This document shows, one piece after another, positions 1-6,219 of a stretch of 12,275 bases of DNA. Source of the DNA: CAZBSE01 sp964494385 (GTDB taxonomy: Bacteria; Actinomycetota; Humimicrobiia; Humimicrobiales; Humimicrobiaceae); assembly GCA_964494385.1 (NCBI GenBank), contig CAZBSE010000031.1, positions 1 to 12,275 of the forward strand, read 5' to 3'. The first letter of the stretch is position 1. Every line of letters begins with the position of its first letter. The position numbers and the translations under genes are program-made. Under the pieces are notes generated by a model. It ran no database searches and had not been told where the DNA came from. It saw nothing but the letters and a program-made list of their open reading frames with translations.

Positions 1-1
1 A

Positions 2-715
2 AAGAAAGGTAGAAGCAAATTACAGAATTCAAAGAATGAGATTAACCATAGCCTGGATTCTCTTTATGTTTTTTTAGAAGATAATTTGAGAGGCAGCCGC
101 GAAGAAATAAAAAGACGGCTCAATATTTATCTTCCTGTTATAAAAAAAGCCGGTGCGGGATCCAAGGATTCTCCTATACTGGATATTGGCTGCGGCCGCG
201 GCGAATGGCTGGAATTGTTAAAAGACGAGGGTCTATATGCAGCGGGTTTGGATCTGAACGGAATCATGGTAAAAATTTGTAAAGAGCTCGAACTCAATGC
301 TGTACAAGATGAAGCCCTATCTTATTTAAGCAGACTTTCCCATGATAGTATGGGAGCGGTTACGGGATTTCATCTAATTGAGCATTATGAATTTGAATTT
401 TTAATCAAATTACTGGAAGAAATATTACGTGTATTAAAACCGGGCGGTTTGGTAATATTGGAGACCCCCAATCCCGGCAATGTCCTGGTAGGCAGCTGTA
501 ATTTTTATCTGGACCCAACTCACCGTAAACCGCTGCCAGGCTCCCTGGTTAAGTTGATTTTAGAATCCCGCGGCTTTAATAAAGTAAAGATTATCAATGT
601 TAATCCGTACGGTGACGATATTAAGATAAAAAATGATGATTTCGAAACTTCAAAGCGATTTAACGAATATTTTTATGGACCTCAGGATTATGCAGTGGTG
701 GGTTATAAAATATGA
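2..715 (+). CDS. Class I SAM-dependent methyltransferase, 5' end cut by window edge
   Basis: The reading frame is open from the first complete codon at position 2, so the true start lies to the left. A TTG at 86 would give 209 residues, but the 28 codons before it read as good protein and run straight into the family motif FEDxFRGSREEIKxRL (here FLEDNLRGSREEIKRRL), so I treat the gene as partial. The SAM-binding motif DIGCGRGEW is at about 182-208, the acidic loop GLDLN at about 245-259, and the motif AVTGFHLIEH at about 356-385. LKPGGLVILETPNP and the family signature DPTHRKPLP follow. This methyltransferase type is common in O-antigen and capsule clusters; the acceptor cannot be read from sequence, but a sugar of the glycan made here is likely. 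The stop overlaps the next ATG (ATGA at 712-715), so it is translationally coupled to the GT4 gene that follows. Role in capping or decorating the chain is inference. Confidence 0.88.
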   Translation, partial: KKGRSKLQNSKNEINHSLDSLYVFLEDNLRGSREEIKRRLNIYLPVIKKAGAGSKDSPILDIGCGRGEWLELLKDEGLYAAGLDLNGIMVKICKELELNAVQDEALSYLSRLSHDSMGAVTGFHLIEHYEFEFLIKLLEEILRVLKPGGLVILETPNPGNVLVGSCNFYLDPTHRKPLPGSLVKLILESRGFNKVKIINVNPYGDDIKIKNDDFETSKRFNEYFYGPQDYAVVGYKI

Positions 716-1803
716 AGCATATAGCTATTTGCACTCCGGAATTGGCTTATGGTGATGCAGTAAGCAATGATGTATTTGGAATGTTTAATGTCTTACGCAG
801 TTGTGGTTTAAAGGTTAGAATTTTTGCTGAAAATATTTTTATTTCTGACCCGGAAGTAAGGAACATTGATGATATAAGAAGTTTTATTAAGAGCAGTGAT
901 GATATACTGCTCTATCACTTTTCTATTGGGTGGCATAAAGGTTTAGAGAATTTAATTAATTTAAATTGTAAGAAGATAATTAAATATCACAATATAACTC
1001 CTCCTGATTTTTTCTATGGTTTCAGCAATGACCATGTCGTTCTCTGCAGAGCCGGCCGCGAACATTTAAGTATTATCGCCAAATTAAATTCCAGCCTGTA
1101 CTTGAATGATTCTGATTTTAATATGCATGAAATGATTTTAGCAGGGGCGGAAATATCCAGGAACCTGGTCGTTCCTCCCTTTAATAATATTGACAGGCTG
1201 GCGGAAATTAAGCCCAATTTTAATATAATAGACAGATATAATGATGGAAAAACCAATATTCTTACCGTTGGCAGGGTATCTCCCAATAAAGGGCTTGCGG
1301 ATTTGATAGATGCGTTTGCAATATATAACGGACATCATAATAAAGACAGCAGGCTTATAATAGTAGGAGATAATGAAAGCCCAAGATTAAATGTCTATAT
1401 AAAATATCTGTATGATAAAGTAAGATGTCTGCACCTTGAAGGCAGCGTTACATTCACCGGCAGGGTTTCCGATGAAGACTTAAAAACATATTTTCTTGTT
1501 TCAAAAGTTTTTGCCTTGACCAGCTATCATGAAGGTTTTTGTGTCCCTTTAATTGAAGCAATGAGCATGAAAATCCCAATTGTTGCTTATGGTTCTACTG
1601 CAGTTGCGGATACCATCGGAAAGGCCGGTCTGGTCTGGGATAAATTGGATATCAATTTGATTTCCGCTTCTATTGATGAAATTGTGACCAATGAAGATGC
1701 TTATTTTTATTTGGGTGAAATAGGCTGGAATAGATATAAGAGTCACTTTAAAAATCAGGTAATTAAAGAAAAATTTTTAAAAGCCGTTAATACATTACTA
1801 TGA
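712..1803 (+). CDS. GT4-family glycosyltransferase
   Basis: 363 residues, usual length for a GT-B fold retaining glycosyltransferase. The N-terminal half (about 1-170) has the first Rossmann strand IAICTPE and the acceptor-side motif KYHNITPP at 91-98. The C-terminal half holds TVGRVSPNKG at 185-194, whose Arg/Lys contact the nucleotide-sugar phosphates in this family, and the EX7E motif at E274 and E282 within HEGFCVPLIEAM. It should transfer a sugar from a nucleotide-sugar donor to a growing glycan at the inner membrane face; donor and linkage cannot be told from sequence. The ATG at 712 overlaps the methyltransferase stop and its own stop overlaps the next start, so it sits in the middle of a tightly coupled three-gene run. 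I see no strong Shine-Dalgarno before the start, consistent with coupling. No membrane segment or signal peptide is evident. Confidence 0.9.
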   Translation: MKHIAICTPELAYGDAVSNDVFGMFNVLRSCGLKVRIFAENIFISDPEVRNIDDIRSFIKSSDDILLYHFSIGWHKGLENLINLNCKKIIKYHNITPPDFFYGFSNDHVVLCRAGREHLSIIAKLNSSLYLNDSDFNMHEMILAGAEISRNLVVPPFNNIDRLAEIKPNFNIIDRYNDGKTNILTVGRVSPNKGLADLIDAFAIYNGHHNKDSRLIIVGDNESPRLNVYIKYLYDKVRCLHLEGSVTFTGRVSDEDLKTYFLVSKVFALTSYHEGFCVPLIEAMSMKIPIVAYGSTAVADTIGKAGLVWDKLDINLISASIDEIVTNEDAYFYLGEIGWNRYKSHFKNQVIKEKFLKAVNTLL

Positions 1804-2996
1804 AAAAGATAGCTATAGTCGTTCAAAGATGTCATAAGGATGTTGTGGGAGGTTCTGAATCCGAGGCATGGCATTACGCAAACTTATTAAAAGAATATTT
1901 CGAGGTTCATATTTTAACGACCGCTGCAATAGACACAGACAAGTGGGACAATATCCTTAGCGAAGGTGATGAATCAAAGGATGGGATATGTATCAAAAGA
2001 TTTAAAGTTACTCAGGGCAGAGCTGATTATTGGATTGAAATTTACGGACGGCTGGTAAATGAATTTAAAAATCTCAAGCTGAATAAGCCTGATCTAAAGG
2101 CCAGTGAGAGGTTGATAAGATGGCCTGCAGCTCTTCAGGAGGAATTTATATATAAACAGGGGCCGTATTCAAGCGGACTAATGGATTTTTTAACTAAGGA
2201 AGGCAGCAGTTATAAAGCGGTAATATTTTTTACCTATCTTTATCCAACCACATATTTCGGAATATATAATACTCCGGGAAATAAGATCATATTTGTGCCT
2301 ACTCTGCATAATGAAGCCCCTGCCTATCTTTCCGCTTACAAATATATGGCAAAAAGAGCGAGAAGTATTTTATGGAATACCAGAGCTGAATCTCAATTTG
2401 GCATATCATTATGGGGAGAGCTGCCTAAAAGTATAGTCGGTGTGAATGTGAATACAAAAGAATTCGCTCCTGCAGATCTGGATTTTCCGTATTTATTATA
2501 TTGCGGAAGGATTGATGTAAATAAAGGCTGTTTCCAACTGGTTGATTATTTCTTAAAATATAAAAAAGATCACCAATCAGGTTTACGTTTGGTATTTACA
2601 GGCAGCGATGGCATTGGTCTTCCCGACAGTCCCGGTATTTTATTTAAGGGATTTGTATCGGAAGTTGAAAAGCTTCAATTGATGAGCGGGGCCGATATTT
2701 TTGTCATGCCGTCACCAAATGAAAGTTTAAGCATAGTTACACTGGAGGCGATGGCTCAAAGAACCCCGGTTTTGGCCAGCAGCGGTTCCAAAGTTATAGT
2801 TGACCATATAAAAAACAGCAGGGGCGGAATTATCTATAATGATTATGACAGTTTTAAAGATTCAATAAACTCTATGCTTAAAGATAAATCAAAAAGAATA
2901 AGCATGGGCGTAAATGGGCGAAGGTATGTCGTTTCCAACTATGGATTCAGGAAAATTCAGAAAATGCTCAGGGAAGAAGTTGAAAAAATCAATTAA
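1800..2996 (+). CDS. GT4-family glycosyltransferase
   Basis: 398 residues. It begins with the strand IAIVVQR and the Gly-rich acceptor/donor loop GGSESE at 17-22 (equivalent to the GGAE loop of relatives). Between the halves it shows QGPYSSGL at 120-127, FFTYLYPTTYFG at 143-154 and PTLHNEAPAYL at 167-177, a set I recognise from a GT4 subgroup found in bacterial polysaccharide clusters, where the last reads PTaHDEPalYL. The donor half has CGRIDVNKG at 235-243 and the EX7E pair E308/E316 in NESLSIVTLEAM. It is expected to act in the cytoplasm or at the membrane face on a nucleotide sugar; the sugar is unknown. ATG at 1800 overlaps the preceding stop by 4 bases and lacks a Shine-Dalgarno, so it is probably made by reinitiation. 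It is the last gene of its run: an 82-base gap with a promoter candidate separates it from wzm. Confidence 0.9.
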   Translation: MKKIAIVVQRCHKDVVGGSESEAWHYANLLKEYFEVHILTTAAIDTDKWDNILSEGDESKDGICIKRFKVTQGRADYWIEIYGRLVNEFKNLKLNKPDLKASERLIRWPAALQEEFIYKQGPYSSGLMDFLTKEGSSYKAVIFFTYLYPTTYFGIYNTPGNKIIFVPTLHNEAPAYLSAYKYMAKRARSILWNTRAESQFGISLWGELPKSIVGVNVNTKEFAPADLDFPYLLYCGRIDVNKGCFQLVDYFLKYKKDHQSGLRLVFTGSDGIGLPDSPGILFKGFVSEVEKLQLMSGADIFVMPSPNESLSIVTLEAMAQRTPVLASSGSKVIVDHIKNSRGGIIYNDYDSFKDSINSMLKDKSKRISMGVNGRRYVVSNYGFRKIQKMLREEVEKIN

Positions 2997-3011
2997 AAAT
3001 TATTTTATAAT

Positions 3012-3039
3012 TTATCAATTGGGCAATCGGTATTATAAT
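3012..3039 (+). promoter_or_regulatory. Candidate sigma-70-type promoter for wzm-wzt
   Basis: A perfect TATAAT lies at 3034-3039, preceded after 16 bases by TTATCA at 3012-3017 (4 of 6 matches to TTGACA). Transcription would begin near 3046, leaving a leader of about 33 bases to the ATG at 3079. An AGGA at 3066-3069, 9 bases before that ATG, is the likely ribosome binding site. A second TATAAT at 3006-3011 has no good -35 partner. The region is AT-rich, so chance matches are possible. Confidence 0.4.
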
Positions 3040-3078
3040 ATATGACTAAAACTTTTATCAGATTTAGGATACAAATAT

Positions 3079-3873
3079 ATGATTTCTAATTTCAAGGAAT
3101 TATTTTCTTACAGAGAGCTCCTTTTTAGCCTTACTAAAAAAGAACTCAAGGTCAAGTATAGGGGATCTGTCCTGGGATTTTTCTGGTCGCTTTTAAATCC
3201 TATATTGACCATGCTGGTATATTCTTTCGTTTTTTCAATTGTCTTAAGGGCGGGAATAAAAGAATTTGCGATTTTTTTAATATGTGCCCTGCTTCCGTTT
3301 AATTTTCTATCTAATTCAGTTAATTATGGAACGGGAAGTATTATTTCCAACAGTAATCTGGTAAATAAAATTTATTTTCCCAGGGAAATAATCCCCCTGT
3401 CTATCGTTTTTGCCAACCTTTTTAATTTTCTTTTAGAGCTTGTTGCCTTATTTATTGCACTTGCTATCCTTGGATATAAGTTTTATTTATTTCTTTATAT
3501 ACTGCCGGTAATCATATTCATACAGTTCTTCCTGGTTGTGGGCGTCACTCTATTGGTCTCGGCCCTAAATGTGTTTTTCAGGGATCTCCAGCATCTGATA
3601 ACCATTATTATGATGGTATGGTTTTTTGGGACCCCTATTATCTATCCCTTGGAAATGGTACCGGAGAAGTTTCAGTTCATATTAAAAATAAATCCCATGA
3701 CCGTATATGCCGCTTATTATAGGAATATCTTCTATTACGTTAAATATCCGGAAGGCGCAGGTTTTCCCGGTGTTCTGGAAACTCTGGGTGCTCTCGGAAT
3801 GACAATATTGATATTCTTTATCGGTTATTTTGTTTTTAAAAAGCTGGAGCCAAGATTTGCAGAGGAAATTTGA
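3079..3873 (+). CDS. wzm: Polysaccharide ABC-2 transporter permease (Wzm)
   Basis: 264 residues, the normal length for the membrane subunit of a Wzm/Wzt exporter. The cytoplasmic N-terminus leads through KELKVKYRGSVLGFFW at 21-36 (a family hallmark) into about six hydrophobic segments near 36-58, 63-80, 104-132, 135-164, 174-192 and 236-255. Other conserved pieces are NKIYFPREIIPL at 96-107, NVFFRDL at 164-170, TPIIYP at 185-190 and INPMT at 204-208. Two copies would form the channel that carries a lipid-linked glycan across the inner membrane, driven by the ATPase encoded just downstream. AGGA at 3066-3069 supports the ATG at 3079. The gene ends TGATAA, a double stop, and wzt starts 4 bases after the TGA, so the two are surely cotranscribed. 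TagG-type teichoic acid permeases are related; the Wzt C-terminal domain next door favours the polysaccharide role. Confidence 0.94.
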   Translation: MISNFKELFSYRELLFSLTKKELKVKYRGSVLGFFWSLLNPILTMLVYSFVFSIVLRAGIKEFAIFLICALLPFNFLSNSVNYGTGSIISNSNLVNKIYFPREIIPLSIVFANLFNFLLELVALFIALAILGYKFYLFLYILPVIIFIQFFLVVGVTLLVSALNVFFRDLQHLITIIMMVWFFGTPIIYPLEMVPEKFQFILKINPMTVYAAYYRNIFYYVKYPEGAGFPGVLETLGALGMTILIFFIGYFVFKKLEPRFAEEI

Positions 3874-3877
3874 TAAA

Positions 3878-5032
3878 ATGAACAGGAAAGTAAATACATA
3901 TAAAGAAATAGGGACAGAAAACTCCAGGAAAGACATAGCAGTCGATATCAGGTCCGTGCTGAAAAGGTACAGGATATATCATGAAAAGATTCCAAGCCTG
4001 AAAAATACTATTCTTAGAAGAAGACGTACAACATATGAAGANNNNNNNNNNNNNNNNNNNNNNNNNNNNNNNNNNNNNNNNNNNNNNNNNNNNNNNNNNN
4101 NNNNNNNNNNNNNNNNNNNNNNNNNNNNNNNNNNNNNNNNNAAATTTATCGATATGCCGGTTAAAAATTATTCATCCGGTATGTATATGAGATTGGGATT
4201 TTCGGTTGCCATTAATGTTGATCCGGATATCTTGCTGGTTGACGAAGTTTTGACTGTCGGCGATCAGGCTTTTCAGGCAAAATGTTATAAGGTTATTTAT
4301 GATTTTATGAAAAATGGCAAGACAATTATAATAGTTTCTCATGATCTGGATACTATTTCTGATTTATGCAGCAAGGTAGTATTTTTGAAAGATGGAAAAA
4401 TAGCAGATATGGGAAAACCTTTAAATACAGTGGCAAAATATAGAGCTTATGTCGAAGAGCTGGAAAAAAAGAGGATCATTGAGCAGCAAAGATCTGAAAG
4501 GAAAAAGATATTTAAAACAGTGATTGAAGGTAACAGGAAAATAATTAGCGGAGAAGAAATAATAAAACTGTCCAATTTAAGCATAAGCGGGGAAGCCGTA
4601 AATAGGTTTGGGAGCGGAGATGCGGAAATTCAAAGCGTTAAGCTTGTTGACAGTAAAAATAAAGAAATAGATTTTTGCAAATACGGGGACGATGTCGAAA
4701 TAGTCTATGAGGTGTTATTTAAAAAAAGAGTCGAAGAGCCTATTTTCGGGATAATGTTTAAAGATTTCAAAGGTAATGTTGTTTACGGCACCAACACAAG
4801 GCTTCATAATATTAAAACAGGTACTTTTGGAAAAGGGGATTTGATAAAAGTAATTTTCAGACAGAGGATTAGCTTAATAGGGGGAGAATACCCGATATCA
4901 CTTGCCGTAGGGTATAAAGACAATAAGACTTATTGTGACTGGGTAAATGATATATTTACCGTAAATGTTATTAGCAGGAACACAGCTGAAGGTTCAGCGG
5001 ATTTAAATCCGACAATAAGTATTAAAAAATAG
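3878..5032 (+). CDS. wzt: Polysaccharide ABC transporter ATPase with C-terminal sugar-binding domain (Wzt), interrupted by assembly gap
   Basis: I start the gene at ATG 3878, 4 bases after the wzm stop and 11 bases after a GAGGA at 3862-3866. An in-frame ATG at 3830 lies inside wzm and adds residues unlike the family. The N-terminus shows VLKRYRIYHEKIPSLKNTILRRRR, broken here only by numbering, then the N run at 4042-4141. After the gap come the ABC signature NYSSGM (97-102, counting the gap as 34 codons), Walker B DILLVDE (117-123), the D-loop VGD and the H-loop His155. The Walker A motif and Q-loop fall in the gap. A charged linker (about 190-225) leads to a Wzt C-terminal domain with RFGSGDAEI at 243-251 and VVYGTNT. 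In E. coli O8/O9a that domain recognises the chain-terminated polysaccharide. The frame reads through only because the placeholder length happens to fit. The gene is probably intact in the organism. Confidence 0.92.
   Translation: MNRKVNTYKEIGTENSRKDIAVDIRSVLKRYRIYHEKIPSLKNTILRRRRTTYEXXXXXXXXXXXXXXXXXXXXXXXXXXXXXXXXXXKFIDMPVKNYSSGMYMRLGFSVAINVDPDILLVDEVLTVGDQAFQAKCYKVIYDFMKNGKTIIIVSHDLDTISDLCSKVVFLKDGKIADMGKPLNTVAKYRAYVEELEKKRIIEQQRSERKKIFKTVIEGNRKIISGEEIIKLSNLSISGEAVNRFGSGDAEIQSVKLVDSKNKEIDFCKYGDDVEIVYEVLFKKRVEEPIFGIMFKDFKGNVVYGTNTRLHNIKTGTFGKGDLIKVIFRQRISLIGGEYPISLAVGYKDNKTYCDWVNDIFTVNVISRNTAEGSADLNPTISIKK
4042..4141. other. Assembly gap (100 N) inside wzt
   Basis: Exactly 100 Ns, the usual placeholder for a gap of unknown size. 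Flanking protein ends at a family position just before the first strand of the ATPase core and resumes just before the ABC signature. In homologues about 100 residues lie between these points, so the missing DNA should be near 300 bases. The coordinates downstream are therefore probably about 200 bases too small. Confidence 0.97.
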
Positions 5033-5049
5033 TTTTAAAAAATATTTTT

Positions 5050-6219
5050 TCATGACATAGACTTGCAATAAACTTCCAGAGTTCTTCCGGCAGTATTTGC
5101 CCAGGTGAATTTTTTTGCCCGGGCCAGTGATTTTTTTATGAGGGCCTTTCTTGTTTCTGCATTTTTAAGGATGCGCATTATCTGCTTTTGGAGCTCTTTA
5201 TTATCTCCGGCGGGCACAAGTATCCCGGCATCACCAACAACTTCTTTCAAGGATGAACTGTCTGATGCTATCACAGGAAGGCCGCAGCTCATTGCTTCCA
5301 GCGGAGGCAGGCCAAAACCTTCAAAAAGCGAGGGGTAGACGAAAAGTTCAGCCTGATTATATATTTGGGTCAGATTCCTGTCCGGGACCCTGCCGATGAA
5401 TAAGATATCTTTTGCATAAGGACTTGTCTCCCTCTCCCTGTATATGGCCTCACTTTTCCAGCCGGTTCCTCCGGCTATTACAAGCTTATAATCAGAACCG
5501 GCATCTTTTTGTTTTATATAGTTAAAAGCTTTAATTAAAGATATAAAATTTTTTCTGGGTTCAATAGTACCGACAGAAAGAATATATTTCTTATTTATTC
5601 CATATTTTTTAAGTATATTCGTATTTCGTTCTTTTTCGGATAATTTTTTAAATATACCATCTGCAGCAAGATAAATGACTTTCACCCTTGCCGGTTCCAT
5701 TTTAAAGAATTTAATAATATCTTTTTTGGTACTTAGAGAGTCTGCAATTATCTTCTTTGCGGCACGTGCATTTTTTTTAACTTCACAGGTATATTTTTTT
5801 ATAAACCAGTCAAAATTAAATTCGGGAAATCTTATAAAAGCCAGATCATGGATAGTCAGGATTATATTTCTGTTTAATGTGGGGGGGATAAGATAATCGG
5901 GGCAGTGCAGCATATCGGCCCTAAAACCCAGAAATTCTATGGGAGGGAATCTTAGCCTGTCCCATAGACCCAGTTTTTTAGGCGAGGTCCTAAACAGTTT
6001 GAATTCAATCCGGCGGTTCTTAAAATTTTTTCCCAGGGCGTATACTGCCCCGGCATGGTCCGGAGAGGTGTATCTTCCGGTTAAGATGTAAGTATTTTTT
6101 TTATCTATTTCAAGCAGGCTGCGGATCAGGTTGATTATATATCTTCCGGCACCTATATTGGGTCCGTGATCCAACAGTGTTGATATATCAATCCCTATTC
6201 TCAGAGTTTTTTCTATCAT
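5050..6219 (-). CDS. GT4-family glycosyltransferase, mannosyltransferase-like subgroup
   Basis: 389 residues, GT-B fold. The N-terminal half has IGIDISTLL at 8-16, the loop GAGRYIINL at 23-31 and TIHDLAF at 122-128. The donor half has VGTIEPRKN at 216-224, VIAGGTGW at 247-254, FIGRVPD at 274-280 and the EX7E pair E300/E308 in FEGFGLPPLEAMSCGLPV. The EPRKN plus IHDL pattern is typical of GT4 enzymes such as WbaZ/MtfB-like mannosyltransferases, but the sugar is not proven. Its ATG at 6219 overlaps the stop of the upstream fusion gene (ATGA on the minus strand), so the two are one transcript and coupled. Its 3' end faces wzt with only 17 bases between stop codons. A C7 tract (G7 at 5881-5887 on the plus strand) encodes the end of Ile111, Pro112 and Pro113; the frame is intact here. 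Confidence 0.91.
   Translation of the reverse strand: MIEKTLRIGIDISTLLDHGPNIGAGRYIINLIRSLLEIDKKNTYILTGRYTSPDHAGAVYALGKNFKNRRIEFKLFRTSPKKLGLWDRLRFPPIEFLGFRADMLHCPDYLIPPTLNRNIILTIHDLAFIRFPEFNFDWFIKKYTCEVKKNARAAKKIIADSLSTKKDIIKFFKMEPARVKVIYLAADGIFKKLSEKERNTNILKKYGINKKYILSVGTIEPRKNFISLIKAFNYIKQKDAGSDYKLVIAGGTGWKSEAIYRERETSPYAKDILFIGRVPDRNLTQIYNQAELFVYPSLFEGFGLPPLEAMSCGLPVIASDSSSLKEVVGDAGILVPAGDNKELQKQIMRILKNAETRKALIKKSLARAKKFTWANTAGRTLEVYCKSMS

Noticed and set aside
86..88. TTG at 86 as the true start of the first methyltransferase
   Set aside because: The frame continues upstream to the window edge and the upstream codons encode part of the family's conserved entry motif, so the gene is partial.
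2997..3013. Inverted repeat AAATTAT-TTT-ATAATTT after the second GT4 gene
   Set aside because: All A/T stem with no T tract following; too weak for an intrinsic terminator.
3830..3877. Earlier in-frame ATG for wzt at 3830
   Set aside because: It lies within the wzm coding end, encodes residues unlike Wzt N-termini, and a better ATG at 3878 follows the wzm stop with GAGGA in front.
5037..5050. Perfect palindrome AAAAAATATTTTTT between the convergent wzt and GT4 genes, looking like a two-way terminator
   Set aside because: It has no GC stem and no proper loop, so a hairpin would be very weak. It is at best an AT-rich tail, and I do not call a terminator.
5105..5896. Short plus-strand open frames inside the minus-strand GT4 gene
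   Set aside because: They are opposite-strand shadows of a gene with full GT4 motifs; no ribosome binding site or family likeness.
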